A stretch of 64,000 bases of DNA. It comes from an uncultured Lachnospiraceae bacterium (lineage in GTDB: Bacteria; Bacillota; Clostridia; Lachnospirales; Lachnospiraceae). The DNA is taken from positions 12,911 to 76,910 of the forward strand of contig CAJTNT010000018.1 of assembly GCA_910577785.1 (NCBI GenBank). The letters are read 5' to 3'. The position numbers and the translations under genes were made by a program. The notes beneath the pieces are model-generated. The model worked only from the letters and a program-made list of their open reading frames with translations, was not told the origin of the DNA and made no database searches. Numbering within the stretch: position 1 is the first letter of the stretch; each line of letters begins with the position of its first letter. Below, in pieces: positions 8,757-17,941 of this stretch.

Positions 8757-9698
8757 ATGAAGAAATACGGCTTTGGTGTAGACATTGGAGGAACTACCTG
8801 CAAGATCGGCCTGTTTGAGACGGCAGGGCAGGTGGTGGATAAGTGGGAAATCCCTACGGATACCAGCGCACAGGGGACAAACATCCTCCCAGACATTGCG
8901 GCATCCCTCTTGGAGAAATTGAAGGAGAAGGGGATCTCCAAGGAAGAAATCGAAGGAATCGGAATTGGCATTCCGGGGCCGGTGGATGGCAATGGCCTTG
9001 TGCCCATGTGCGTAAACCTGGGCTGGAAGGATGTAGACGTGCCAAAGGAAATGCAGTCCCTGATGGAAGGCATTCCCGTAAAGGCCGGAAACGATGCGAA
9101 TGTAGCTGCATTGGGCGAGATGTGGCAGGGCGGCGGCAAAGGCTGCCAGAACCTTGTCATGGTGACGTTGGGTACAGGCGTCGGCGGGGGCATTATCCTC
9201 CATGGCCAGATTGTGGCCGGGGCAAACGGGGCTGGCGGCGAGATTGGCCATATTACCGTTAATCCCCATGAATCCATCGCCTGCAACTGCGGCAGGAAGG
9301 GCTGTCTGGAGCAGTATGCTTCTGCAACGGGGATTACGCGCCTTGCCAAAGAACGTCTGGCCAAGGAACACGAAACATCCCTCCTGGATCAGTCAGATGA
9401 GATTTCCGCAAAAGCCGTTTTTGACGCCTACAAGCAACAGGACAAAGTGGCGCAGGAAATCGTGGAGAAATTTGCAAGGATACTGGGAAGCGCCCTCAGC
9501 AACATTGCCTGCGTAGCAGACCCAGAAGTTTTTGTGATTGGCGGCGGCGTCTCCAAAGCAGGCGCGCCTTTGATCGAAGCCATAGAGAAATATTACAGGG
9601 AAGCGGCTTTCTCATCCTGCATAGATACTAGATTTGCTTTGGCTGCCCTTGGCAATGACGCCGGGATTTACGGCGGCGTAAAAATGATTCTGGAATAA
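8757..9698 (+). CDS. ROK-family glucokinase
   Basis: A 313-residue cytosolic sugar kinase. GVDIGGTTCKIGLF near the N-terminus is the ATP phosphate-binding loop. GIPGPV and NDANVAALGE carry the catalytic Asp. GEIGH plus CNCGRKGCLE form the ROK zinc site (CxCGxxGC). This matches ROK glucokinases that phosphorylate glucose to glucose 6-phosphate. The open frame extends upstream, but AAAGGAG at 8741-8747 fixes the start at 8757. It is probably monocistronic, lying between the hairpin at 8614-8666 and a second hairpin candidate. ROK members also include fructokinases and ManNAc kinases; the GCLE form of the zinc motif favours glucokinase. Confidence 0.9.
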   Translation: MKKYGFGVDIGGTTCKIGLFETAGQVVDKWEIPTDTSAQGTNILPDIAASLLEKLKEKGISKEEIEGIGIGIPGPVDGNGLVPMCVNLGWKDVDVPKEMQSLMEGIPVKAGNDANVAALGEMWQGGGKGCQNLVMVTLGTGVGGGIILHGQIVAGANGAGGEIGHITVNPHESIACNCGRKGCLEQYASATGITRLAKERLAKEHETSLLDQSDEISAKAVFDAYKQQDKVAQEIVEKFARILGSALSNIACVADPEVFVIGGGVSKAGAPLIEAIEKYYREAAFSSCIDTRFALAALGNDAGIYGGVKMILE

Positions 9699-9777
9699 AG
9701 GATGTTCTGTATGCGGGATTTTATGGTGGAGCTGTAACGGCTCGGCAGGCCTGCGCATTTACTGCGCTGGCCGTGAG

Positions 9778-9819
9778 AAAGTGGGGAGGCTGCGTTTCTG
9801 TATGAACCTTCCCACTTTT
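9778..9819 (+). terminator. Possible terminator hairpin after the glucokinase
   Basis: AAAGTGGGGAGG pairs with CCTTCCCACTTT (one G-T pair) around a 17-base loop; the run of T after it is short. The surrounding 9699-10133 region of 434 bases holds no gene. It has a second GC-rich stem upstream and the promoter at 9950-9978. Confidence 0.5.
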
Positions 9820-9949
9820 GAAGCGGCTCATATAGACCCATAAAAAGTAATTTTAGAAAGAATCCTACAAAATTGCAGTCCCAAAAATAGAAAATGTTAT
9901 AAAATAGTAATGAAAAAGTAATATTTACATAAAAAATTTAAGATGTGTC

Positions 9950-9978
9950 TTGAATCTCCTGTGAAAAAAGATTATTAT
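9950..9978 (+). promoter_or_regulatory. Sigma-A promoter of the Big_2-NlpC/P60 gene
   Basis: TTGAAT (9950-9955) and TATTAT (9973-9978) with a 17-base spacer lie in AT-rich DNA. The start codon at 10134 gives an untranslated leader of about 150 bases. Confidence 0.65.
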
Positions 9979-10133
9979 AGAAGGAAAGTGAATCTGATTG
10001 TTGTTGGATGGCAGAGATTTCTATAAGGCTGCAATTCCCAGTTCAGGAATGCGTATCAATGGCGTGTTCTATAAGGATATGCTTCAGGGAATCTGCTGTC
10101 CCATCACCTTTATGCACAGGAGGCATTACACAA

Positions 10134-12827
10134 ATGAATTACAAAAAAGTTTTATCCATCGTTTTGGGCTGCTTGCTTTTTATAGAGACGCCCTTTAGCG
10201 CCCAGGCAGTTTCCCTTTCATCTGTAATTTCCCCAAAGACAAATATTGTAGGAGAACAATCCGTTTCAGATAAAATAGAACCATCCGAAGGGGATTCCCC
10301 TTCCCAAGAATCAGAAGAATTATTGATTTCCGATACAGCAGAGCAGGCAGAAGTGATTTCCCCTTCCCAAGAGCCATCGGAAGAGCTGCCTTCTTCCCAA
10401 GAGCCAGCAAGAGAGGAGCCTTCTTCCCAAGAGGCGGCAGAAAATGGAGAAACGTCAATTTTCGGCCAAGAACAGCAGGCAGAGGATCCATCTGTGCCCA
10501 GAAACGCCCAGGAAGGCAAAAACACAGAAGAATGTTCCTTAAACCACGCTGCTTATCTACTGCCGGTGGGCGGCGCCGTACAGCTGCAGCTAGGCAGTGA
10601 AGCGCCGGAAGAAGCAAAAGAAGCAGAGATTACATGGGCTTCCGACCGGGAAGATGTGGCTGTGGTAGCAGCGGACGGAACCGTAACGGCACAGCAGGAG
10701 GGACAGGCTGTCATTACCGCCACATTTGCCATTTCGGATGAAACAGGTATCCGTACTGTTACCGCTTCCTGCCAGATTACCGTAAGGAAGCCGCTTGCCC
10801 TGAGCCAGGCATCCCTCACGCTCTATACGGGGAAAGCCACGACCCTGAAAGCAGAGGGGGTTTCACAGGAAGCGGTTGTATGGAAATCGTCCAATCCGCA
10901 GGTTGCCACAGTCAATGCCAAGGGTAAAATCACGGCGCAGAAAGCAGGGACGGCTCAGATAACGGCTACCATAGACGGCTTGTCAGCCACCTGCCAGGTT
11001 GAGGTAAAAAAGCCAGAGCTGGAATTAAAGGCCAAGGCAACCGTCTATCTGAACAGCAGCCTGACCCTCAAAGCGACAGCCGCCCCCAAGGGCAAAATTA
11101 CATGGAAGTCCTCAAATGCCAAGATTGCAGAGGTAACCAGCAAAGGGAAGATAAAGCCCAAAAAGATAGGCAAGGTTACGATTACAGCTGCGTGCAATGG
11201 GGTGAAAAAGCAGTGTAAGGTAACGGTTAAGAAATCCTCGATTAAGCTGAATGCCCAGGAGAAAATCCTCTTTGAGGAAAATAAATGCAAGATAAAGGCC
11301 TCTGCCAATCCCGTAAAGGAACTGGAATGGGTTTCATCTAACACAAAGGTTGCCAAAGTAGATGACGATGGGACGATTGTAGGGCTGAAGGCCGGCAAGG
11401 CAATGATTACGGCCACTGTCCCTGGCGCCAAGGCCAGCTGCGAGGTGGAAGTACTCAACAACAACCACAAGCTGAACCACAGCGCCCAGAGGCTGATGAA
11501 GGGAAAGAGTACCACATTGTATCTGAAAAATATTTCAGAACAGGATTCGGTTTCCTTTTCCCTTTCCGACAAGTCCAAGGGCGTGGCAAAGATTTCTGTC
11601 TCTGGGAACCAATGCAAAGTAACCGCCAAGAAGGCAGGAGAGGTTACGCTGAAGGCCTCTTATCAGGTGATGGTAGACGGCCAGTGGGTGAAGGGCGAGT
11701 CTGACTGTGACATAGAAGTGATCGACAGTGGGATTGTGCAGCAGCAGAATTCTGTGGCAGTAAAGGCCAAGAAGAGCCTGACCCTGAAAAACGTAGAGAA
11801 AAAAGACTTGGAGATTGCCCAGACAGAATGGGTTTCCTCAGACCCGGCGGTTGCCCAGATCAGCAGCAAGGGCGTAGTGACTGGGAAGAAAGAGGGGAAG
11901 GCCAGCATTACTGCGACAGTAAGTTATTCTGACGGTACGGCGGTAACGTACGATACGGATGTCCGTGTCTCCAAGCCGAGGACAGCCTCTAAAGTTACCG
12001 TGTTAAGCCTGGGGAAGGCCAAAACGATAAAGGTGGAGGGCCTCAATTCCTATAGTACGGTAGCATGGAAGGTCAAAGACAGCAGCCTGGCTTCTGTCGA
12101 TAACAATGGCGTAGTCACAGCCAAGGGTACGGCAGGGACGACAGAGGTTATCATTACGGCAGATGGCAAGAAGATCAAGGAGAAGCTGGTTATTACCAAT
12201 CCCCAGCTGAAGTCCGGCGAGGTTATGCTGGCTACCGGGAAAAAGAAAAAGATGCCAATCACAGGGGTATCTTCCAAAAGCAAGATTACATATACTTCCA
12301 AGGATACCTCCATTGCAACGGTAAGTAAGTCCGGCGTAATTAAGGCCAAGTCCAGCGGAAAGACAAAGATTATTGCAAAAGCGGACGGCGTGAAGCTGGT
12401 ATTCCAGGTAAAGGTTGTCAATAAGCGCGCCCTTTCTGCCTGTGCAAAAGGGCTTAAGATTATCAACAGTTCTACCTACAGCCAAGCTAGGCGTATGTCT
12501 CAGGGATACTACGATTGCAGCGCCTTGGTTTTCCGTGCCTATGACTGTGATGCGGGGCTGTTGGGCGGGATGCCTTCCTGGGCGCCGACGGCAGCTTCTA
12601 TGGCGGCGCATTTGGAAAGCACAGGGAAGGTCATTTCCTATACCGGCGTGGATGCCTCCAAGCTCCTGCCGGGCGACCTGATTTTCTACAGCAACGGCAG
12701 GAATGGCAGATACCGTAATATTTACCATGTCTCCATGTATTATGGGGATGGCTACCGTTTAGAGAAGCCCTTGCGGGCATATAATAGATGGGGGAATATT
12801 GCGATGATTGCCAGGCCCTTGAAATAG
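10134..12827 (+). CDS. Secreted Big_2-repeat protein with C-terminal NlpC/P60-type hydrolase domain
   Basis: An 897-residue exported protein. A signal peptide (MNYKKVLSIVLGCLLF, cleavage after AQA near 25) is followed by a Ser/Gln/Glu-rich stalk with repeats of PSQE (about 45-130). Then come about eight Ig-like Big_2 modules, each with the VTWxSSN...ATVxxxGxITAxxxGxAxITAT pattern. The last 125 residues look like an NlpC/P60 cysteine peptidase: YYDCSALVFRAY holds the nucleophile Cys, GDLIFY follows, and YHVSMYYG holds the His. Such enzymes cut stem-peptide bonds in peptidoglycan. CAGGAGG at 10117-10123 supports the start; the longer upstream frame lacks a signal peptide at its beginning. Confidence 0.88.
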   Translation: MNYKKVLSIVLGCLLFIETPFSAQAVSLSSVISPKTNIVGEQSVSDKIEPSEGDSPSQESEELLISDTAEQAEVISPSQEPSEELPSSQEPAREEPSSQEAAENGETSIFGQEQQAEDPSVPRNAQEGKNTEECSLNHAAYLLPVGGAVQLQLGSEAPEEAKEAEITWASDREDVAVVAADGTVTAQQEGQAVITATFAISDETGIRTVTASCQITVRKPLALSQASLTLYTGKATTLKAEGVSQEAVVWKSSNPQVATVNAKGKITAQKAGTAQITATIDGLSATCQVEVKKPELELKAKATVYLNSSLTLKATAAPKGKITWKSSNAKIAEVTSKGKIKPKKIGKVTITAACNGVKKQCKVTVKKSSIKLNAQEKILFEENKCKIKASANPVKELEWVSSNTKVAKVDDDGTIVGLKAGKAMITATVPGAKASCEVEVLNNNHKLNHSAQRLMKGKSTTLYLKNISEQDSVSFSLSDKSKGVAKISVSGNQCKVTAKKAGEVTLKASYQVMVDGQWVKGESDCDIEVIDSGIVQQQNSVAVKAKKSLTLKNVEKKDLEIAQTEWVSSDPAVAQISSKGVVTGKKEGKASITATVSYSDGTAVTYDTDVRVSKPRTASKVTVLSLGKAKTIKVEGLNSYSTVAWKVKDSSLASVDNNGVVTAKGTAGTTEVIITADGKKIKEKLVITNPQLKSGEVMLATGKKKKMPITGVSSKSKITYTSKDTSIATVSKSGVIKAKSSGKTKIIAKADGVKLVFQVKVVNKRALSACAKGLKIINSSTYSQARRMSQGYYDCSALVFRAYDCDAGLLGGMPSWAPTAASMAAHLESTGKVISYTGVDASKLLPGDLIFYSNGRNGRYRNIYHVSMYYGDGYRLEKPLRAYNRWGNIAMIARPLK

Positions 12828-12874
12828 ATAGGGGAAGCAGATTTGCGGGAAACAGATGAGGAGGCATGGCAGGG

Positions 12875-13393
12875 ATGAATTATGCAAAAATCAATAAAAT
12901 AGATGTGGCCAATGGCCCAGGCGTACGGGTTTCGCTGTTTGTGTCTGGATGTACTCATCATTGTAAGGAATGCTTCAACCCAGAGACATGGGATTTTGCC
13001 TATGGGGAGCCATTTGGCGCGGCGGTGCAGGAAGAACTGCTGCAGGCGCTTGCCCCGCCCCAGATTGCGGGGCTGACCCTTTTGGGAGGGGAGCCGATGG
13101 AGCCAGAGAACCAGAAGGGTTTACAGCCCTTTTTGGCAAGGGTAAGGGAGCGGTATCCCCAGAAGACGATCTGGTGCTATACAGGATATTTATTTGACCG
13201 GGATTTGCGGGAAGGCGGGCGGGCATGGTGCAGTGTGACGGATGGGATCCTCTCCATGCTGGATGTGCTTGTAGATGGGGAATTTATGATAGAGAAGAAA
13301 GATATTTCTTTGCGGTTTCGTGGTTCAAAAAACCAGCGGATTATTGATGTAAAAGAGAGCTTGGGAAGCGGAAGGGTAATCTGCCTGGAATGA
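12875..13393 (+). CDS. nrdG: Anaerobic ribonucleotide reductase activating protein (radical SAM)
   Basis: A 172-residue radical-SAM activase. CTHHCKECFN supplies the CxxxCxxC cluster motif after VSLFVSGC, and TLLGGEPM is the SAM-contacting GGE segment. It would install the glycyl radical in NrdD, the oxygen-sensitive class III ribonucleotide reductase. An ATG at 12866 is also in frame but lies 1-2 bases after GAGGAGG, so 12875 fits better. No nrdD lies in the window, so the activase is either unlinked from its partner or acts on another glycyl-radical enzyme. The L,D-transpeptidase starts 15 bases downstream, suggesting co-transcription. Confidence 0.9.
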   Translation: MNYAKINKIDVANGPGVRVSLFVSGCTHHCKECFNPETWDFAYGEPFGAAVQEELLQALAPPQIAGLTLLGGEPMEPENQKGLQPFLARVRERYPQKTIWCYTGYLFDRDLREGGRAWCSVTDGILSMLDVLVDGEFMIEKKDISLRFRGSKNQRIIDVKESLGSGRVICLE

Positions 13394-13407
13394 ATTGAGG
13401 AGTGTGC

Positions 13408-14871
13408 ATGAGGGAAAAAAGAAGACGGAAAAGGCAGCGCAGGATTTTTTTGGGCAGTATGTTCGGCACATTGGCGGTACTGGCCGTGGCATATTGCGGA
13501 GTTGCCATTTACTTTAACAGCCATTTCTTCTTCCGCACCAAAGTCAATGGTTGGAAGATTGGCGGCATGGACATGGAAGCAGCAGAAGAGAAGCTAGACA
13601 AAAGCGTAGAGGAATATTTGCTGACCATCTATGACAGGGATGGGGAGAAGCACCATATTTACGGAGAGGATATTGGGTGCAAATATGTGCCGGATGGCTC
13701 TTTGGAGAAATTATTGGAAGAGCAGAAGCCCTTGTTATGGATTGCAGAGGTTTTCCGCTCCAAGGATCATGAGGCGCCCATGCCCCTGGATTTCCAGGAA
13801 GGGATGATGCAGGAGGCGGTTGCTTCCCTGGACTTTTTCCAGGAGGAGAATGTCCAGGATCCGCAGAATGCCAAGATTATACGGGAGGAAGACGGCTATC
13901 ATGTGGAACCAGAAACAGAGGGGAACCGCCTGATTCAGGAAAATGTCCTCAAGAAAATAAAAGAAGCCGTTCTGGCAGGGGAATCTTCCCTTACTCTGAC
14001 AGATGAAGATTACGCCAAGGCAGAGATTACCCAGGACAGCCCCCAGATTGCAGGGGTGATGGAGCAGATTGAAAAATACCAGAATGCAGTAATTACTTAT
14101 GAGATCAAAGATTATGAAGAATCCATAGGCCAGGATAAGATCCTGGAGTTTATCCAGCTTGGGGAAGATGGGACAGTTTCCCTGAAAGAGGATGAAATCT
14201 CCAAATATGTGCAGGAATTGGCAAGCAAATACAATACGTATGCGGATATTAGGTCGTTTCGGACGTCTTCGGGCGACACGATACAGATCGGCGGCGGCGA
14301 TTACGGCTGGATTGTCAACAAGGAGGCGGAAGCAGCACAGATTAAGAGCGACCTGGAAGGCGGCCAGCCGGTCAGCCGCGAGCCAGTGTATTCCCAGAGG
14401 CCTTATGTGGCAGGGAAAGACGATATTGGGAATACGTATATTGAGATTGATTATACCAAACAGCATATGTGGTATTATGAGAATGGCGCGCTGGTGGCGG
14501 ACACAGATGTGGTGACAGGCAATATCAGCCGGCATAACGGCTCGCCGGACGGCGTATTCAAGATTGTATATAAAGAAAGCCCGGCAGTGCTTAGGGGCGA
14601 GGATTACGAGTCAGATGTGACATATTTTATGCCATTTGCCTATAATGTGGGCATCCATGACGCTTCCTGGAGGAATGGGAGGTTTGGGGGAGACATTTAC
14701 AAGTCCAGCGGCTCCCATGGATGCATCAATGCGCCGTTGGAGGTAGTGGAGAAAATGTTTGGCAAGGTAGAAGTGGGAACCCCTGTAGTGGCATACTATC
14801 GGGAAAAAGTGGAACTGACGGCAGAAAATGCCAAGATTTCCAATGCCTTTTCCTATGTAGAGAAGGAGTAG
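13408..14871 (+). CDS. Membrane-anchored L,D-transpeptidase (YkuD family)
   Basis: A 487-residue cell-wall enzyme. A very basic cytosolic tail (REKRRRKRQRR) precedes one membrane helix (about 14-36). The outer part has a substrate-binding PG_binding_4/VanW-like region (about 45-330). The YkuD domain begins near YIEIDYTKQHMWYYENG and carries the catalytic motif SGSHGCINAP (His and Cys). It would make 3-3 cross-links in peptidoglycan or attach proteins to it. TTGAGGAG sits 6 bases before the ATG at 13408; a GTG two codons earlier is less well placed. Confidence 0.93.
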   Translation: MREKRRRKRQRRIFLGSMFGTLAVLAVAYCGVAIYFNSHFFFRTKVNGWKIGGMDMEAAEEKLDKSVEEYLLTIYDRDGEKHHIYGEDIGCKYVPDGSLEKLLEEQKPLLWIAEVFRSKDHEAPMPLDFQEGMMQEAVASLDFFQEENVQDPQNAKIIREEDGYHVEPETEGNRLIQENVLKKIKEAVLAGESSLTLTDEDYAKAEITQDSPQIAGVMEQIEKYQNAVITYEIKDYEESIGQDKILEFIQLGEDGTVSLKEDEISKYVQELASKYNTYADIRSFRTSSGDTIQIGGGDYGWIVNKEAEAAQIKSDLEGGQPVSREPVYSQRPYVAGKDDIGNTYIEIDYTKQHMWYYENGALVADTDVVTGNISRHNGSPDGVFKIVYKESPAVLRGEDYESDVTYFMPFAYNVGIHDASWRNGRFGGDIYKSSGSHGCINAPLEVVEKMFGKVEVGTPVVAYYREKVELTAENAKISNAFSYVEKE

Positions 14872-14912
14872 GAAGGCGATAGAAGTGAGAGGAGCGCTAT
14901 AAGAATTTCATG

Positions 14913-14950
14913 GCAAGGTGGGAGAAACACTAATGTTTCTCCCACCTTGC
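14913..14950. terminator. Bidirectional hairpin between convergent genes
   Basis: A perfect 17-base inverted repeat with a CTAA loop (14913-14929 with 14934-14950). Its right arm is the 3' coding end of the minus-strand methyltransferase, whose stop codon forms the loop. There is no long T-run on either side, so termination strength is uncertain. Confidence 0.6.
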
Positions 14951-15790
14951 GGTTGCGCCGCAGGGGAGGATCAGGCCGCTGGAAGAAACTGGCAGGCCGA
15001 TCTCCTGTGCGTCAACGTGTCCGTGGAACTGGCGCAGCGCTGTGCCGAGCATATAGGCGAGTACGGCAGGCTGCAGGCCGGTGGTATAAGAGTTGACAAG
15101 GAAGAACAGGGGGCGCTTGGAGAGAAGGCGCGTACAGAGCCGGATTAAGGGATAGATGGCACTTTCCAGCTTCCAGGTCTCCCCTTTGGGTCCCCGGCCA
15201 TAAGAAGGCGGATCCATGATAATCGCTTCGTATTGGTTGCCGCGGCGGATTTCCCGTTCCACGAATTTCATGCAGTCATCCACAATCCAGCGGATGGGCG
15301 CCTCGGACAGCCCAGATACGGCAGCGTTTTCGCTTGCCCAGCTTACCATGCCCTTAGAGGCGTCCACATGGGTAACGCTGGCTCCAGCAGAGGCTGCAGC
15401 GAGGGTGGCGCCGCCAGTATAGGCGAAGAGGTTCAGCACCTTGATGGGGCGGTGTGAGTTTTTAATCTTTTCTATCATCCAGTCCCAGTTTACGGCCTGT
15501 TCCGGGAAAATCCCAGTGTGTTTAAAACTAAAAGGCTTCAGCTGGAACGTGAGGGAGCCATAATGGAGGTTCCACTGCTTGGGCAGGTCAAAGAATTCCC
15601 ATTCCCCGCCGCCCTTCTTGCTGCGGTGGTAGTGGGCGTTTCTGCTCTCCCAGCCCGGATGTTTTTTTGGCGTGTTCCAGATGACCTGGGGGTCGGGGCG
15701 CACTAAGAGGTATTTATCCCAGCGTTCCAGCCTCTCCCCGGAGGAACAGTCTAAGACTTCGTATTCTTTCCATTGGTCTGCAATCCACAT
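14930..15790 (-). CDS. Class I SAM-dependent RNA methyltransferase, RlmI-like
   Basis: A 286-residue protein. The N-terminal half (WDKYLLVRPDPQ, HYGSLTFQLKPFSFKHTGIFPEQ) resembles the region before the Rossmann fold in RlmI/RlmK-type enzymes. Motif I reads LNLFAYTGGATLAAASAGA, the acidic end of the next strand is HVDASKG, and motif IV is MDPPSYGRG. These are typical of 23S rRNA cytosine-5 methyltransferases, although no separate PUA domain is seen. The frame is open upstream, but the ATG at 15790 follows AGAAAGGA on its own strand. It converges on the L,D-transpeptidase gene. Confidence 0.85.
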   Translation of the reverse strand: MWIADQWKEYEVLDCSSGERLERWDKYLLVRPDPQVIWNTPKKHPGWESRNAHYHRSKKGGGEWEFFDLPKQWNLHYGSLTFQLKPFSFKHTGIFPEQAVNWDWMIEKIKNSHRPIKVLNLFAYTGGATLAAASAGASVTHVDASKGMVSWASENAAVSGLSEAPIRWIVDDCMKFVEREIRRGNQYEAIIMDPPSYGRGPKGETWKLESAIYPLIRLCTRLLSKRPLFFLVNSYTTGLQPAVLAYMLGTALRQFHGHVDAQEIGLPVSSSGLILPCGATARWEKH

Positions 15791-15918
15791 AGATTTGGGT
15801 CCTTTCTGTGATTTGGTATAATTTTTATTTCCTTGCAAAATAGCAGAGGGTTGCGTATAATTGTATAGAACAGTCATTTTAGATTTTACATGATAATAAG
15901 AAAAAAAGAAAGGAAAAG

Positions 15919-16680
15919 ATGCAGAAAATTATGATTAATGATATACACATTGGGTCGGTTACGTTGCATATGTATGGATTGATGATAGCGGTTGGCTATA
16001 TGAGCGCTTTGCTGATCAGTGAACGCAGGGCCAGGAAGCAGGGGATGGATACGGACATCCTCTATGGGATTTTCTGGTGCGCTGTCCTAGGAGGAGCGGC
16101 AGGGAGCAAGCTATTGTTTTACCTGGTGAATATTCCGGATATTTTAAAGGATCCGTCAATGCTGCTGCAGTTCCAGAATGGGTGGGTGGTCTATGGGGGG
16201 ATTATCGGCGGCGTGCTGGCAAGCTGGGGATACTGTCGCTACAAGAAGGCGGATTTTGTGCAGTACCTGGATCTGGTGATGCCTGCAGTGGCCTTTGCCC
16301 AGGGCTGCGGTCGCATCGGCTGTTTTTTTGCAGGCTGCTGCTATGGCCGGGAAACCGATTCCGCACTGTCTATCCAGTACTGGCAGTCAGCCTATGCGCC
16401 GAACGGGGTAAAACTGATCCCCACGCAGATTTATTCCAGTATCGGTGATTTTGCCATAGCCTTTCTTCTGATGGCCTATGCCAGGCGTAAGCCAGCCAAG
16501 GGCAAGGTGGCGGCGGGATACTGCATTTTATACAGCCTGGGGCGTTTCGTGATTGAGGCCTTCCGTAACGACTACCGGGGTGAAGTAGGGATTTTCTCCG
16601 TCTCCCAGCTGATTTCTATCTTTATCATGGCTCTGGGGATCGGGCTCTTTGTATATGTTGGAAGGAGGAAAACTTCCTGA
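15919..16680 (+). CDS. lgt: Prolipoprotein diacylglyceryl transferase
   Basis: A 253-residue polytopic membrane protein with about seven helices. The Lgt signature region appears as GRIGCFFAGCCYGR (near 134-147). The N-terminal half has HMYGLMIAVGY and NGWVVYGGIIGG, where the family has HxYGL and the phospholipid-contacting GG. Lgt moves diacylglycerol from phosphatidylglycerol to the lipobox cysteine. The extra cysteines in the signature are the common Clostridia variant. A client lipoprotein lies at 19403-20485. It appears monocistronic, with AGGAAAAG just before the ATG. Confidence 0.9.
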   Translation: MQKIMINDIHIGSVTLHMYGLMIAVGYMSALLISERRARKQGMDTDILYGIFWCAVLGGAAGSKLLFYLVNIPDILKDPSMLLQFQNGWVVYGGIIGGVLASWGYCRYKKADFVQYLDLVMPAVAFAQGCGRIGCFFAGCCYGRETDSALSIQYWQSAYAPNGVKLIPTQIYSSIGDFAIAFLLMAYARRKPAKGKVAAGYCILYSLGRFVIEAFRNDYRGEVGIFSVSQLISIFIMALGIGLFVYVGRRKTS

Positions 16681-16773
16681 TTGTACGGATGTTCAACTTC
16701 TATCGAAATAATTAGCTATCTGGCGTAAACGAATACCAAAAGATATATAATTTTTCTGGAAGGAGAAGCGGCT

Positions 16774-17558
16774 ATGAGTTATGATTTAATCATTTTCGAA
16801 AAAAGTAATATGCCAACAGGCCGCACCGGTTTTCTCAACTGGTACGACAAAAAAATGGAATGTGACGATGGGCAGGATATTTCCTTTACATCAGAAAAAT
16901 TACAAAAGGCTTTTCATGCATTACGGAATATATTTTCACCTATAAATGGTTCATTTGCTCCGGGTAATAAAGTATTATCTGAAACTCCGGAAATGAAAAA
17001 ATATCTTTGTGATTATTTTATAACGGAAGATATGATTTCCCTATCTTTTTCGTATTCCATAGTAGAGTTTGCATATAACACGGTTAAGCGGGCTGCATAT
17101 TTTTGGATGTTGGTTTTTTTAACCCCAACGACAGCAGCTTTCCTATGTTTTTAGGTAATCGTTGTCCTATGCTTTTAGAGGGGCAATGGTTTCAGCCCAA
17201 AGAAATAGATCGTTTTGATAGCGTGAAAGAAAAGCTAAGCAGTATGACGGTGAAAAACCGCAGTTATTTATATGTAACAGACCAAATAGGAAATTATATT
17301 CAAGTAGGTGGGTATAAAGATTCTTTTACAGTAGAAAAACGAGTTTATATGACACCCACAGCTTATACTCATTGTAAAGCAGGTTATTGTGGTACGGGAT
17401 ATTCAAGTAATTTAAGCGCCATAATAATTGCCGGAAATAGTGTAAAATTAAAACAGAATCAGATACTGTCGAAATTCACAGTAGAACAGCTATTTCTGGA
17501 TTTTTTTCAAAACGTAGAAACTGTTAGTTCTATTGAATGGACAGAAATGGATATGTAG
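16774..17558 (+). pseudogene. Frameshifted hypothetical protein
   Basis: Two overlapping frames join into one protein of about 260 residues. The first (16774-17154) begins MSYDLIIFEKSNMPTGRTGF and reads sensibly up to NTVKRAAYF near 17100. The second is sensible from DVGFFNPND near 17106 to the stop at 17558. The break falls at a run of five T (17100-17104), so loss of one T would explain it. The N-terminal pattern is one I associate with small proteins near polymorphic toxins, possibly immunity proteins, but I cannot name the family. A sequencing error at the homopolymer is possible. Confidence 0.6.
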
Positions 17559-17615
17559 CTTAATTTCAATTCACTTCATAGAAGATAAAAAATTCTAGGA
17601 AATTCTGAAAAAATA

Positions 17616-17645
17616 TTGACAAAATATTATTTGGCAGAATACTAT
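17616..17645 (+). promoter_or_regulatory. Probable sigma-A promoter upstream of the small ORF
   Basis: TTGACA (17616-17621) is followed after 18 bases by TACTAT (17640-17645). The -35 is perfect and the -10 is weak. Two hairpins lie between it and the ORF at 17761. Confidence 0.45.
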
Positions 17646-17686
17646 GAAAGGAGAGTCCTGCCAATAAGTGGACGTTCAAAAAGCGT

Positions 17687-17737
17687 TAGCGCCGCTGCGG
17701 TGGCGCTACATGCAAGGACTATGGCAACGTAGTCCTT
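17687..17737 (+). other. Two adjacent hairpins in a leader
   Basis: TAGCGCC (17687-17693) pairs with GGCGCTA (17702-17708), and AAGGACTA (17714-17721) pairs with TAGTCCTT (17730-17737). They end 24 bases before the start codon at 17761. They could form a structured leader or a remnant repeat; no known riboswitch pattern was recognised. Confidence 0.5.
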
Positions 17738-17760
17738 GAAATATTTTATAGGAGAATTTT

Positions 17761-17895
17761 ATGACACAGTTACCATTAGAATGGTGTAAGGAACATATAA
17801 GCGATTTGGCTAATATGGCAAGTGTTCTTTATCAAAAATATATTTCTGGAGAGAATTTTGCCGTCTATAAAAATTATAATCCCCCATGCCGATAA
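17761..17895 (+). CDS. Small ORF, 44 residues, probably a gene fragment
   Basis: Starts MTQLPLEWCKEHISDLANMA after an AGGAG ribosome site, runs through an amphipathic helical stretch and stops at 17893-17895. The end (NYNPPCR) looks like an arbitrary junction rather than a natural terminus. This suggests the 5' end of a longer gene lost by deletion. It sits in a decayed patch between a frameshifted gene and an ABC transporter remnant. No family was recognised. Confidence 0.4.
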   Translation: MTQLPLEWCKEHISDLANMASVLYQKYISGENFAVYKNYNPPCR

Positions 17896-17941
17896 CATGG
17901 TTAGGAATTGCTAAAAGAGATACAAGGGAGGTTATGAAATT

